Shown here: positions 24,351 to 38,150 of the stretch, one piece after another
Position numbering within the stretch: position 1 is the first letter of the stretch
Layout of the letters: each line of letters opens with the position of its first letter
Origin: Doryteuthis pealeii
Taxonomy: Eukaryota; Mollusca; Cephalopoda; Myopsida; Loliginidae
DNA length: 64,000 nt
Direction: 5' to 3'
Assembly: GCA_023376005.1 (NCBI GenBank)
Contig: CM042150.1
Coordinates: 79,734,095 to 79,798,094, forward strand
Translations under genes and position numbers: made by a program
Notes under the pieces: model-generated
Seen by the model: only the letters and a program-made list of their open reading frames with translations
What the model was told of the DNA's origin: nothing
Databases searched by the model: none

Positions 24351-25242
24351 TACACACCGAAATTTTGTTAACAACTTGGTCGAACAAAGTACGTACAGCA
24401 CATCACACATCACACAGATCATCACACTATCTAACACATATATATAATATATATTAATATTATATATAAAATTGTAACTTTAAAAACATATTAGATATAC
24501 TACATCAACTCACTACTTATATTGTATTAGGGTTAATTATAGCCTCACTGAACCTCGTGTGTGAGGAGCATTTAACATTTTTACACTATTCTTTTGGAGA
24601 AACACTTACGAATTATTATTAGGCATGATGGAGTAAATGTCGCAGCGTAGAGAGCTAACACCGAGCACAGTATAAAAGGTAAAGATCCTACATATAAATG
24701 AGATTTTATTCAAAAACATGTTACATGTAAATGATGACTAATATACCCTTGATATTTGAAGTGAATAATAAATTAAGCATCTTATAAGTTAAGTATTATC
24801 TGCGTGACACAATCACATATCGGACATAAGTTTGTCCCCAATCTTCAAATTGTTATTTGTACAACGATGTGTGTGGAACGAATTACACATCACATACTCA
24901 TACTCATACGTATGATCCATGTGTGTATATTATTCTCATTCTTATACAAGGTATTTTTTCTTTGTCAGACTCGGGAACCTTACTATTACGGTTAAATACT
25001 CTAGTGAGTTAACATTCTTTATCGAAAACTTAACTTATTCTTTCATTTTCACTCAGCAGCACTCATTCATCATACTTAGGTCGATATATACGTATATATA
25101 TATGAAACTGAATTATTACTCATATGTCGAATTATTCTGTGAGTGTGTGCATGAAGTGTTTTTGGCTTTGCATTACACACACAACATAAACGTGCACACA
25201 CACATACACAACACATATTATATATATATTGAAATAAGTGCA

Positions 25243-25290
25243 TCCACAGACACGTGTTTCGGGCCTTTCATGCCTCTGATGTCCAATAAC
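25243..25290 (-). ncRNA. Degraded hammerhead-ribozyme relative (left arm)
   Basis: On the minus strand GGCCCGAAACACGTGTCTGTGG keeps the GAAA core, the self-complementary ACACGTGT stem III and the GUC site of the intact motif at 53,138-53,185, but the CUGAUGA box is replaced by CATCAGA. It is the mirror partner of 46,181-46,222. Confidence 0.5.
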
Positions 25291-27489
25291 GAGCCCAAAA
25301 ACGACACATTACCAGCAACACTACATCCGAAAACACAGAGCACAGACTATTACTACTCTTATGGAGTCCTGGGTAATATGAAGGTTCCCGTAAGTTGTAC
25401 CTGAGTAGAGGTAAAAATTAATGCTATGAAGGAAAGGCCTAGAGAGGTGAGTGTGATGGTCCATTATATCGGCCCAAAAAGCGTATATTGTATTAACATA
25501 TGCACATATTTCAATAAGATAGAAAAGATGGGCATACAAAGCTTTAAGTCTCCATCATCTTAATGGTTTAAATATACAAGTAATATTAAAACAACAAGCG
25601 TCACTAAGCTCACATCACGCATACTACTTAACCTCAAACACTCTCGTGGTAATTATCATGTATAGCATAGGTGTTCGTTTCAATAGTGCTCATGTTATTG
25701 TTAATGGCTCGTACTGATTGTGTGTGTTGTCGTGATGTTGAGTGACTCTGCGTGTTTTGGTCTTCAAGTGACTGTATTAGGATCCCATTTCGAGAGTACC
25801 ATTAATCAGATGATCAAACAATCGGATATTATATGTTCATTAGTAATGTCATTATGAGTCATGTTTCCCAAAACTCACTTCGCACAGTCACGAACGAAAT
25901 TGCAAGAATTAAGTTTTCTATTTGCTTTTGTACGGCTGAGCGATACTGAGGAGCATATTCACAATTCGATTTTTTCCGTTACGCCATACTCTATAATTAG
26001 AGCGAGCGAGAATTAGTTGTTAAAGTAGCGGGAGGTGCATGTTCGATAGACGAAGTTTCTTATCATCCTAGATGAAATTGAGGATTTACGGTAAATTCTG
26101 ATTGTTTTAAAAAAACTGCCAAATTTATCTGATTAGACAACTGCCCCTGTTCTCAAATTATATTTTATACTCTAATTACTCCTCTGCTATCCCATACAAT
26201 ATTAATGGTCCTCTTTCCCTTTTCTCTATCATACTAACCTCAAACCTCCACCCATCTTTACCTCTATTAAAGGCAGGTAAACGGCAACTCACTCACAAGG
26301 TGTCTAATCTATACTATGTGAGGGTCTATCATAATCTCAACAGCATAAATAACATCGCAAGCTATCGATATCTTCTATTCTATCGCTACTTATCTCTAAT
26401 ACATCAATATATTTGATTACTATCTTAAGCCTTACATTTAACATATCTTAATATATTTATAAGGTTATATACATTTGAAATAAAACCCCGGTTGTTATGA
26501 ATTAAAATATAGAGCCATGGTAATGTCAATATAACAAGGTTTGGTATGTTCTCGCTAAAATGGATAATTTTGTATTTAGATCATAAATTTATTTATAAGA
26601 AAAATCCAGGTTTTCCCGCTCAATGCCCAGATGATTTCATTTTTATGAGATAAAGTTTTTCATTTGAGAATAAAGTATCGTCTGATATAGCCGATAAAAA
26701 TGTCAATTTCCTGAGCGTTATATACATGCATGTCTTCTTTCGTTGTTGACATATATGCTAGTGGCTCACATCGTACTTAAGGTATTACATATCTAAATTA
26801 ACGACTATATATTATTTCCCAATTGCTATACAAACTATAATCAAATAGATGAATAGGTATTACCGAGGCGACATGGGGATTGAGATATGTGAATATATAT
26901 CTCTACTTCTTTGTGCCACGCACAAAGCTCGAGGTCTTCTCTTTTTAAACCAGGGGGATATACCACTACTTATAAAGGGATTAAAAGAACGCTGGTAGAA
27001 ACAAGGATTTCACTATAGCCAGGGAGCAAATTCTTTTCTTCACTCGAAATATCCATTTCTCATATTCGTATTATAGCAATGTTGTATTATATTATTTATA
27101 TCTCATATATTATTTCTTAGTCATACACTAAGACACAGATGACATAAACTTGCTGTTACTTAGGTAAGTTTGTGTGAGGGCATCTCGGAACTAACAGGCC
27201 ATATCGTAAACTAAGGAGGAGAGATTCTTTGACGAAGAGAAACTGTGTGAAAATTATTCACTTGTGAATTGTACTTGATGCCAATTTACATTTTGTTATT
27301 CGTCACATATATCCACCTCCTCATAATGCTCCACAGATCTCAATCACGCAGTCTCTCACTTCACTCAGGTCTTTCGCTTATAGCTATATAACAAGCTTAA
27401 TATATATTAGATTATAAATTAAAATTAGCTAATATGATACAAGAGAGAGAATTGAGAAGAGAGAAGGAGAGACCCGGGTGGTAGCTTCA

Positions 27490-27740
27490 TGTTTCGTCGC
27501 TTATGACGTTCTGCTAGATATAGCCATCAAGTTCCAGTGCGGGAGGTATATTGGGGCTCTCGCGGTACACCAATGGCAGACGTAAGAGTAGCAAGGGCAT
27601 CTGTAGTGGTAAGGTAATGGAAGCTGTTGGATGGTTATGGTGTTGGCTGTCGGACAAGGGACGTATAAAGATGCTAAAACCAAATCTCCTTGGTCTAGCC
27701 TAAAGGGAAAAACGAGATAGACTCCTCTCTCTCTCTTATC
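27490..27740 (+). mobile_element. SINE-B, noisy copy (partner of 44,366-44,616)
   Basis: TTCTGCTAGA at the head and TCTCCTTGGTCTAGC plus GATAGACTCC near the end are in place. Much of the middle is scrambled by indels. Confidence 0.5.
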
Positions 27741-27954
27741 TTAGGTATTATGCTGATATTTTCCAACCCATATAGTGGAGAAAATAAACTCAATGTAATA
27801 TCAATAGATTAATGAACTTTAGGAGCGCCGCACCCGACAAGTACTTTACTTGTTATTAATATAATATATATATATATTAATATATAGTATATATATATTT
27901 TATTTTGATTACTGGAGAGAGAGAGAGAGAGAGGAGAGATAGCTAGATATGTGG

Positions 27955-28260
27955 GTACCTGCGAATATAAAACAGACTGTACGCCCGTTTCAAATCCTGT
28001 ATCGTATGGACTGAATTGGAATGGTTGCATAGCGCTAGGAGGTAACTCTTGAGGAGAAAATGTGCTAATTCAGACTTCCTCCATCGAAGCGTAATGTTAA
28101 GTTATAATAGTAGGGAGAGGTCAGGGCTGCTTTAACCGCTTGGTTAGGTCAATTAAGAGTTACAGTAAGAATTCAACGACAGAATTCAAACCTTTCAATA
28201 ATTCGCTTAAGAAATTGTACCTTTAGAGTGTAACGTCTCTAAGTTACTCCGCGAGACTGC
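27955..28260 (+). mobile_element. SINE-A, noisy copy (partner of 44,060-44,295)
   Basis: TTTCAAATCCTGTATCG, GCATAGCGCTAGGAGG, CTTGGTTAGG, CAGAATTCAAACCT and CTTAAGAAATTG lie in family order. It is flanked upstream by the GAGAGA and AT tracts that also flank the partner. Confidence 0.6.
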
Positions 28261-29448
28261 TGGTTAATAAGAAAACCCAGGACAATGCAAACAACCGTAA
28301 AAACCTAACACATATGAAGTATTTTCACTGATTATCTTATATAACCACTGAAAATCTCCTCGAGATACGACAATTTGATGCAACTCTCTTCTCACAAGTA
28401 TTCAAAATCCACAAACTAATCTTCCTCAATATGTCGCGCAATGTTTGACTTAAGTATAGGACCGCCTATATAAAATTTAAATGTACACTGATGTCTATAC
28501 TAGGATTGAGACAAATATAACAAATCATAAAATTAAGTTTAATATTACACCATCTAATTAGTTAATTATATTTAATTGTAATGTCATACATGAGTTTAAT
28601 TAATAACTAGAATTAGGTAAGGAGCAAAGAGAAATCCGCAAATGAAAATTAGTTTGGAATCATTTTAGGGCAAGCAATAGATAACAATTGTCTAAATTCC
28701 AATGACAGTATCTACGTCAATAGAAAATCGGCATTGTCATCAAGGAATGGTCACGGGTATTCTAAAATTCATTACACGATTATATCATGCTGTTCCAATA
28801 CTAATTAAGTTAGAATCCTAGAACGGAAACACTAGAGAGTAAAAGTAAGTAACGGACTTCTACAGCGAGGGTCAGTATTTGGAATTTCGGGTAGTGGGGA
28901 GCATAACCAAAAGCGAAATTGGTACAATGCTAAATCGACAGAAGATCTCAGTATCTGTAGCATTTCTGGTTAACACTAGATTTGATTTTAGCCTGTTCAT
29001 AATCGAGGTGAATAATCCCTTATTTAGTATGTGAAAAGTACTATCAGCTCTCAAGAAGATACAAATCACCAGCGAATGGTTGAGAATCCATTCAATAATG
29101 TTGGTCTCTTCGAGCAAAATATGACACAACTATGACATATAACAAGACACAATATGACAGCACACACACTAATTTTGAAAACTATAAATTTGAGAATACT
29201 CATGTGGAATAAACACTCAGACATAAATCACACACAAAACCCCACCATTACTCTCTCTCTGCTCTCTCTTCATCTTCTCCTTCTCTTGCGTTACTCTCTC
29301 GTCGAGCGAGCTTCATCTTCCTCACTCGACATGAGCAATGGGTGATGCAGTCAGGATGTAGTTTTTGGTTTACAGACCAAAATATCAGAATCTAATCAAC
29401 CACACCACATCCATAAACACACATTAATATATATATATATAACAGGGC

Positions 29449-29730
29449 GTGCGGGTTAGCTCAGTCGGTAGAGCGTTCGGTTCTAAGAAGACCGCCAAGT
29501 TTCCTAAGTTATCGCATAATCCCACCTCGCGCATCAGCTATGAGTTTACCTCTACAGAATTCTGTGCGTTAAAGTAAGAAGCATGATAGTAGGTATGTGG
29601 TGCTTCACCTCAGACGTTAAAATAATCTCCTTGGTCTAATAGCGCTAGTAAACACACCGTGGGATAGACTCCGCTCGTCGCATGATTGAATACGACAAAT
29701 AGGTAAAGCCTGTAGTGAATTTAATGGTTT
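29449..29730 (+). mobile_element. SINE-B, noisy copy with head (partner of 42,970-43,232)
   Basis: The tRNA-like head GCGGGTTAGCTCAGTCGGTA is perfect. The body CAGACGTTAAAATAATCTCC, TTGGTCTAATAGCGCTAGTA follows with inserted bases every few positions. The partner in the right arm is far closer to the family consensus, a direct measure of the excess noise in this arm. Confidence 0.75.
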
Positions 29731-30394
29731 GGGTCTTTTTTTTCCCTTCATTCCGCCCTGAGACTGACTTATATTACTTTAATTATCGGAACCTATCTAT
29801 CTATCCTATGCTAATATATATAACCTAAAAAAAATATTCATTAAACTAGTATATATATATATATAATTAATATATTATTACTATGTTATATGTATATCAG
29901 TATTGTCTAATGTGTCGATAAAAGGGTGGTAAAATAAATGGCAATAAGGTTCTATAAAGATTTATCACGTTGTTATTTAGGATTTTGTTAACACGGACAC
30001 AAAGTTAGTTGAGTTTTAAAGCCACTAAACGTTGTTTGCTAGATGAGCCATCCCTACAGTACCACTTAATTCGGTCATCGACACGCAAATCCATATTTGT
30101 TGTGAGTTGCTCCGGACGTTCATACATGCAATTTTAGGCATGGAACTGACGAACGCAAAACTACATATGCTCATTTGTAGCTGCAATCCCACGTATGCAT
30201 TATTCGTAGAACAATTACATCAAAACGCGTGCGCTGATCTATCTTCCCTTAAAATCAATGACAAGGACAGCGTATGATCCTGAGTTAATAACAATGAAGA
30301 AGGAAAGAACGAACAAACATAATTTATTAATTTATTAATATGATTTAGTTTTAATTATTATTTTATTATTATTAAATCAAATAATAAAAATAGT

Positions 30395-30810
30395 GACGCC
30401 TCAATCTCTGGGCAAAATGTAAAAATATTTTTTGAAAGATATTGCTGAAGGGATGGAAGCTGAAAAATTCAATGTCATAGAAGTTCTATAACAATAAGTA
30501 TGTAAAATTGTCAATTTTAAAGCACAATATAAAAAAAACATAAAGATAACAAGACAATTTGAAATGGAAACAGTTCCGCGACTCCAACTTATTAACTATA
30601 CTTATCAAATATATAAAGCAAAAACCTATCCACTAATAAATATATAAATTACACCAAGGAATCTATTTATTGAAACTTGTTTTGCTCACAAAACCGGGAT
30701 GAGATGTTCTATCTCACATAAATAAGAGTTGCATACTCACATTTGAGTAATATTTATTCTATGTTGACCTGAACACCTTGGGTTATGTGTTGGGTAAAAT
30801 GTCTTTGAAA
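30395..30810 (-). repeat. Repeat D (left-arm copy)
   Basis: GACAATTTGAAATGGAAACA (30,553-30,572), ATCTATTTATTGAAAC and GGTTATGTGTTGGGTAA match repeat D at 2,262-2,660. It mirrors 42,040-42,462. Confidence 0.65.
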
Positions 30811-30939
30811 AACTTTATTAGGTGCAGTTCGAACCGCTAATAGTTTTGTTACCTGAATCTAAAATAACCGTCAGAGTGCACATGCTGCCCACTTATTACA
30901 TCAGTATTCACTATTCTCATTTATTGTTAATTTAATTAG

Positions 30940-31075
30940 AGACGCATAGTGTAAATGCTTAGAGTCGATATGAAATGGACTCGTCGAACCTGAGTGCCAA
31001 AGACTCCTAACAAAGACTGTTTACATTTCACATAGCACGGAATACCCTTGGGAAAGATATGAATCGCAACTACTC
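30940..31075 (+). mobile_element. SINE-A 5' half (left-arm copy)
   Basis: The head, GAAATGGACTCGTCGAACC and CACGGAATACCCTTGGGAAA lie in order, then the element is cut off by CT and AT tracts. Its mirror partner at 41,877-42,002 is cut at the same place. Confidence 0.7.
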
Positions 31076-32370
31076 TCTCTCCTCTCTCTCATCTCTCTAT
31101 CTATATGTATATAATCTTGATATTATATATACTATATATAATATTTCCACTTTATATAATAGGTTATTAAAATTAATTAATAGTGTTAGTTATTCTATGT
31201 ATATCACTATGTGTGTGTCACAAGCCAGACTATCCGGTGCGTCCAGAGATAAATCGAACTCCACAACAATGGTCTTGGCTGAATCTAGCTTGGTTACTAC
31301 AAGTACAGGCCTTAGTGTCTAGGAATTTGCCCGTATTGTGGTCATATATCTTTGTCGTCAGGTTCTCTTTTGTGTAAATATTGTGGTTTTCTTTATTTTG
31401 TTTCTTTTCTCTTCAAACTTGCTTTCGAGCTGAAAAGCTTTATTTCTTTCGTTTTTATCTTTTGTGTAAATGTCTACCATATGTATATGTCACTAACGAG
31501 TCTATTAATATTCGGCTCTTTAGTATTAAATTTACTAGTATCGTTCGCTCAGGTGATTTTTGTCGCGTTGGGATAGGGTTTTATAAAAAAATTATAATGT
31601 ATTTCATTGCTGTTCTGGGTTCTATTCAGCAATTTATCTTTCGCCGGAGTTTCTTTGATTCTTTGTGTATATTCATGGAATATTTACCGGCTCTATTCCA
31701 CTTGATTCTATAGATTTCTTATCGATCTTACAAAGTTCTTTCCTCTTAAGTTATTTTTTTTATCTGAGCAGGCGAAACAATATTGCTGGGTTATTCTTGC
31801 TATTGTGGTTGTCAGATATTGTGTTTCAGCTCCGCTTGTGGGGGCTCTTGTTCCGAATATTTTCTTCAACGAACATAACTGTTTACTTACCTTGGATGCA
31901 GTGTCTTTGGAACTCAATCCTCGGTGAAGGAATGGTAATAATCAATCACATGGTATCATAGCGAACAACATTGAATTAGGAGTTCCTATCTCACGTCTAA
32001 AGAGAGCACGCGCAGTGGTCAGGTTTTATTCGCTCAATAGCCTGAGGACCGGGCTAAAATTTGGGACCTCAAAAGGCGAAATTGCTATATAGGGAATCAA
32101 GCACTTTTTGTATGTGGACCAAATAATGGCATTGGGAGGGAAGGATCGGATTTTGTATCCCCCAATCGTTGAAAAAAGTTCTTGTGTTTCTATAGGAATG
32201 CTTTAACTAACCAAGTGAGGAGAAAATACTTAACCAAAAACGTACTTATATCTATGTATTAGGGTTTCTTCACAAATATCAGAAAAAGACAATTCCTTCT
32301 TTATTAATGAAAGGAAGCATCATCAATTTATATCCGAGTAATATTGGAACAAAAATATGCTTATTGTGAT

Positions 32371-32900
32371 ACTAGAAGCAGGCTACTGCGCGTCACGCTG
32401 GTGTAGAGGAGGCATGCTAAAAAGATAAGTCTTGTAGATTTCATGGTATAATGTTCGAAATGCACATTGAGGATCCTCAGAAAAGCATAGAGTCCTCGTC
32501 AATTCAGAATCCTATTAATTAAAATACATCTTTACAACGAACAATTCTTCCCACTGATCATGCCACTAACTTGAAAAGACAAAATTAATGTCTGGCTATT
32601 TAAAAATACTAAATGCAAAAAATCTCAATGCTGTTATCATAATAAATTTTTATTTTTTATTATCTTCAACACTAAATATAAATCAAATCTTCGATATTTT
32701 TGCTCAGTTAAGCTCACAGATCTGTGTATGATTATGTGTATGAAGTGTATAACTTATTTCTGATCAATAAAATAATTTGTTTTATTTTTTTCAATAGTTT
32801 TTTCGTCACGGAATATCTATAACAAACACACAACTAGTCCGCTCTTTTATATATTGTAGGGCTCAATTCTCTTTTTTTGATAGATATGATTTACCTATAA
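32371..32900 (-). mobile_element. Helitron-like element, noisy left-arm copy
   Basis: ACTAGAAGCAGGCTACTGCG (from 32,372) is the reversed CTAG terminus and hairpin of the element at 40,470-40,866. The rest follows in mirror order with indels. Confidence 0.5.
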
Positions 32901-33619
32901 TCTTTGAGAATATTTACTATCATTGAGTTCATTAATCCTCAAGATTTTGACGCATCCATTTATGTCACTACGTGGTTCATATTGAATATGTACGCCCACA
33001 GGCATTTGACTTGGTCTTGAGAAGAATAGCTGGGGTGAGAGAACTTTAGGTACACTAGATCCTGACTCGAAGTATTCAACTTCAGCTCGGCCAGAATAGC
33101 ATTAAACACGGGCTGTCTTCAAAATTTTAAGGACCTGTACGAATTGTGAGATATCTCCAGAACTTTCCAACAATAGTTAAGTATGCCGCCATGTACAATT
33201 ACATCACTTTAATTAGTCGCGCCGTACCATACACGACCATCCGTCGTAAGATATGGACTGACAAGCACTGATAAAATCCTGCTATGCTTACTAAGAGCAC
33301 ATTTCAATTTCGGCGCTAATGCCCTTTGGAAAGGGCGTGACTCTTATCTCGTTTAATTCCAACTATCAGAAGGATAGGCTGGGTTCTCAAAGCCTTGGTA
33401 TGGCTAACCAAGTGCTAGAAAAGAGATTCCAACTTGAAGAGTGTTTTTTCCTTTTTTCTGTTTTGTTTCTTTTGGGTTTTTTTTTTTTAAGAATAGGTGG
33501 CAATAGAGTATCCCATGTGCTTAAACTAGTTGCAATCTATTCTTCATGTGCCGCGTGGCAGAAATAAAGTCTATCTGTTTTAAACAAAAACCTCACACCA
33601 CTATAAAATAACATAAAGA

Positions 33620-33990
33620 CGTGACTACGCCGGCGTTTGCCTGGGTAGAGGGGGGATGAATAAAAGTTAGAATCTCAATGCAGATCTTCTAATGATTGTT
33701 TAGTCGTTAATATCTATAACTGATTATCATGGCTTTAATTTTTCTTATCAAACGCCAACCATATGACTTTCTTCTCCTCTCCTTACAATTCTTATGCTTA
33801 AGATTTAAACATCTTTCACAGATATATAAATCAATCCCTCATCTTTTGCATCAAAAGCAAGGCTTGTGGGTGATAGTGAGAATGTGTCTAATATATCTAC
33901 TTTTTTTGTTAATTGTTTTATTTTTGGTAGTTTCCTCCGGACATACATACACACAACCTACCCATAAATTATGTATGATGAAATTATATT
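33620..33990 (-). mobile_element. Helitron-like element, noisy left-arm copy
   Basis: CGCCGGCGTTTGCCTGGGTA and the distal GTTTCCTCCGGACATACATAC mirror the element at 39,497-39,818. The CTAG end itself is lost. Confidence 0.45.
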
Positions 33991-36496
33991 TGACTAAATT
34001 AATTTGTAAGATTTGAGAGCGGATTAGCTTCATTAAATGTAACATTTAAAAGGATTACTCATGGCTTAACAGTTATCGTTAGGGAATATGGAATTTTCGG
34101 ATATTATCTCCTCTCTGATAAATTATCATAAGGTCTACTTAGTATGGAGCGCTTAAAAAGGCGCATATACAACTACCATGCAGGACTTATGGAAAGGCAT
34201 GCTTTCCCGTGCTTCCCTGCTACTAATAAATAGTAAAAGCTAACTAGTCACTTTTTGCACCTTATTATAAGAGTTATCTATAAAAGATCCTGGAGACGGG
34301 AACCTGAATTGAAACTACGATGTAATCCAAAAAGTAAGGTCTCCTTAAGCGCATGGGACACAAGGAAAATGTCAGTTGTTATAGGCAACACTTCTGTTGT
34401 TGTGGTCATTAAATGTGCATTGTGCCTGTCTAGCACACGCCTGCGCTATGCCCATTGCCCCAGTCATGGCTTGGCAGTCGTTCACTAATTTGGATTGTTT
34501 TCGCGCAGCATTGACAACTAAAAAATGTCGCCAAAGTGCTCGAAGTTTGTTAGTTCATTCTAATCGTTTTGGAAGATATAGTAACGATTATATATCGCAC
34601 TTGAAAGGTTCATCATGCCTTTACGGAGAAAGTGTAGTGGTGAAGGTTTGTGCGTGATGTGGCAATAAACGGTGGCGAGTAAGTGATCGTAATGAGCTTT
34701 TGCATACCGCAGATATGAGGTTTAACGACTACATTCAAGTCAACAGACACATGATTGGTGAAATCTGTGTTAAGTACCACATGGGCATACAAAAATTGCA
34801 ATGATGTAAACCATCATTGCAAATAAATAACAATTAAAAGTTTTATGTGGTTTGAGTGGCATAAATATTGGTAGACTCCTTTCATTTGGGGTTTATATCT
34901 TGTAGCTTTACTCCTCTTCAACAACTACCTTGTGTCACGGTTCCGACAGTAGATATTTTTTATTTTTTATTTAATAGCATTTGCCTTGGTATGGCAACCA
35001 GTCTAGAAAAAGAGGTTCCAAACTTGAAAGAGTGTTTTTCTTTTTTTTTTAATAATGAGAGGAGTATTCTTTGTTTTCTTTAGTTGGTGAGGGCCGGTAT
35101 CGAACAATGAAGCGAAGATGGTGTTAAATATATGCAAAAGGTTGGCAAAAGGATATGAGCTACTGTGAGAACGATGGACACAATGGTTTATGGTTGTTAA
35201 GGATGGAGTTCCCAGCTAATCTATATGATCACATCCCAAATGTAAGGTCCTCCCAAAATATCCACAAAGACATATAATCGTTTATTGTTTAGTTTTATTG
35301 TAAAAATGTTTTTGTATTGCCCATGTCTTAAACCAGATTCAACCATCAGTTCTGCCTGATGAAAGCGTTGAATCCTACATCGTCCTGTTTGCAATAAACT
35401 CTCTTACGCGTATGAAGTAAGCAGCGGGATATTTGTGGCGTGTTATAATTGTTAAGGAGATGTGTGTAGGTGTGGCATCTTTTTTACCCCCACCCTTCAC
35501 AGAAAAAATTGGAAAAACAGGACCGTCAAAAAATAAAATTAAACGCAAAATATCAAATACTTCCTCTCGTACTAGAGCATAAGTTCAAACAGGAGATAGA
35601 CTACCTCTCTGTCATGGCTGATATTACTTTATATTATTATATGATCTTTGGTGTGTTTTTAACGTATATGATATAACATCTGTGTGTGGTACATTCGATA
35701 AATCATAATTATATATTATTACAATTCAAAGTTCACTAAAATGATTCTTGTTTAAAAAAATAGCGAAGTATTTGCAATTTTTAATGTGAAGATATTTAAC
35801 CGCTGGTTTAGGCTGCATAATATATATCATTCAACATATATGGCTAATTAATTTGCTAATTAAAGAATTTTCGTTTTCTAGAGTATCCAAAACTGGTACA
35901 AACTGCTAATTTGTAAATGTGATATGGAGTTAAGGTTAAAGATTACGTTACGCTAAAAAGAACGTTTATGTGGGGAATGAAATGCTGCGCCGAGAAACTC
36001 AACATTTGAAATTTAGCTTTTTAACTTATGCTCAACTACCGTGCCCGCTGATGCGATGTGTAAAGACTCATCTAAGATGGAACACATACAAGTATTATTG
36101 TGCGCCATTGAGTGAAGTGAAAGGGCTTTATATATATATAATATAAATAAATATTGTAATCACCGTATGATAAGAATAGATGAATTATTAAAATACTTAT
36201 TAGCTTTGGGGTGTGCGGTACAAGTTTCTTGGTACAAGGTGATTCTACGGTGGGTCTATTCCTACCTACCAGTAGTTTTGTTGTAGAGATTCAGGTTCCG
36301 AGGTATAGTATTCAGTTTAAATTATTGTAAACAGAGCCAAAGTTGAGAGTACTATTAAATATACACAACACAGCATCACACACATCTCATCAGCCCACCA
36401 CACATATATATATAGCTATAATATAGTACTATTGAGGATTATAAAAGTATATTTTAACTACCCTAACAATATATATATATAAGTAAAAGAAATAAC

Positions 36497-37135
36497 AAAT
36501 ACTTAGAGATTTTAGCATTATAAGTCTGTTTTCCAGGGAGCATTAGACAAATAGTCTAACTCTACAGCCCGACTCATCAGATGCGAATGATGAATTCTTT
36601 ATTACTTTAAAAGGCATTTGGAAAACAGATATTTTTATTTTTTTAATTTTATCTTTTATTTTTTATTTTTCTTTACATTTTCACTGTCTGTGGTGTTCCA
36701 AAATAAATCTTGATGTTGCAAAAAAAATCTGTGGTTTCAAATGCCTTTAAAGTAAATAAAGAATGCATCATTCGCATCTGATGAGTCAGGGACGTTTAGA
36801 ACTATATATGATATGACTCCCTGAAATAGGACTAATAATGCTTAATCTCTAAGTATTTTGTTTATTTCTTTAATTACTAAGGCATTTGAAAACAGATTTT
36901 TTTTTGCAAACATCAAGGTATTTCATTTGGAATTCTCTCGACAGGACTTCATTGAAAAATAAAAATAAAAAGATCCACCATTAAAAAATAACAAATATTG
37001 TTTTCCAAATGCTTTAAAGTAATAAGAATTCACATTGCGCAATCTGAATGGTCGGAGAGATGTTAGACTAATTTTCTAAAGCCCCTAAACAGAAGCTATA
37101 ATACCCGCTAAAATCTGCTAAGTATTTTGTTTTTC
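36497..37135. repeat. Three copies of a 135-bp unit around the palindrome centre
   Basis: Unit 1 (36,497-36,635) is inverted relative to units 2 (36,720-36,860) and 3 (about 37,000-37,135). Each carries AAATGC(C)TTTAAAGTAA, an ATTCGCATCTGATGAGTC-type block and CTAAGTATTTTG. Unit 1 contains a 10-bp inverted repeat, TCTGTTTTCC with GGAAAACAGA. Units 1 and 3 pair as palindrome arms, while unit 2 straddles the centre at about 36,812. Confidence 0.65.
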
Positions 37136-37994
37136 TTTACTTATAATATTCACCTTATATATTAGAGTTTATTACTGATATATATATATAACATAATATA
37201 TATATTATGTGTGTGAGTTGTGTGTTGTGTAAGATGTGTGTGTATATATATTTTATTTTTACTTTTTTTTCTTTCTGTTTTTTTTTTTTAAAATCCTCTA
37301 ATAATTAAACCATGTAGTCTCTCATACGTGTATACTCTGAATCTACAACAATACTTTATCTGTAGATGAATTAGGATCCTACGCTAGAATATTCTATCTC
37401 TCTGTACCAAGAAACTTTTGTGTTACCGATGCATGCTCAAAATATACATATATATATATATATATAAACTTTATTAAAATATATAATAAGGCAAATACGC
37501 CTTTTATTCACACTTTCACTCAATGGCGAGCACCCATAAAGGTACTTTGTAATGTGTCCATAACTTGATGAGTCTTTATTACGAGGACGGTAGTTTGAGC
37601 ATAAGTAAAGCTAGAATTTCAAAATGTTGAGTTTCTCGCGAGCATTCACACATAAACGTGTCAATAGTCGTAAACGCCTAATTCTTTTCATCAATCTCCA
37701 TATATTCACTCTTAGCAGTTTAGTACAGCGTAAGAATAGTAACGGACGATATCCTATATAGCATATAAATTTGCAATATAGTTTGAATTGATTTTTTTGC
37801 AGTAAAGCCAAGCGTAAATATTCTCACACATAAATGCATACTCGAATAATCAAAAGAATTCATAGTTAACTTTGAATTGAGTATATACGCTACGTGAATG
37901 CACTTCACACAGATGGCTTATATAAAATTGCTCAATACGTACAAGAGTAGCAGACTCACCATTACCAGAAGATCAATAATAGGAGATATAGCAT

Positions 37995-38150
37995 ATAAGT
38001 ATCGCCCGACAGAGAGGGAGTCTATCTCCTTTTAACATAGGCGCTAAGACGAGGGAGATTGTTTTTTGCGTCCTGAGGTGGAGTGCACTTCCTACACCTT
38101 CAATCTCCTTACTTTACCGCACATATCCCTCCGTGCTAACTCATACCGCC
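37995..38150 (-). mobile_element. SINE-B body fragment
   Basis: GAGAGGGAGTCTATCTCC, CGTCCTGAGGTGGAG and CTTACTTTACCGCACATATC lie in reversed family order. The left-arm partner is a scrambled stretch at about 35,400-35,680. Confidence 0.65.

Larger units (their letters stand above)
25030..36812. repeat. Giant inverted repeat, left arm (noisy)
   Basis: The arm pairs in mirror order with 36,813-46,390. Anchors read by eye, left with right: 25,243-25,262 with 46,201-46,220; 26,116-26,158 with 45,570-45,612; 26,604-26,672 with 45,190-45,243; 28,690-28,970 with about 43,520-43,755; 30,117-30,240 with about 42,594-42,712; 31,217-31,300 with about 41,713-41,790; about 34,440-34,480 with about 39,080-39,120; 36,215-36,240 with 37,396-37,420. 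The left arm is about 2 kb longer and carries many extra short insertions compared with both the right arm and the SINE consensus, so it looks like the less accurate copy of one sequence. Confidence 0.9.

Noticed and set aside
36770..36860. Hammerhead core suggested by CTGATGA plus downstream GAAA in the 135-bp unit
   Set aside because: The segment between the boxes cannot form a stem II starting directly after CTGATGA, and no stem I or cleavage triplet is in place.
36600..36900. Sequencing-adapter hairpin at the palindrome centre
   Set aside because: No sequence resembling the hairpin adapters I know is present; the turning point is within native repeat sequence, so a missed adapter is not directly supported.
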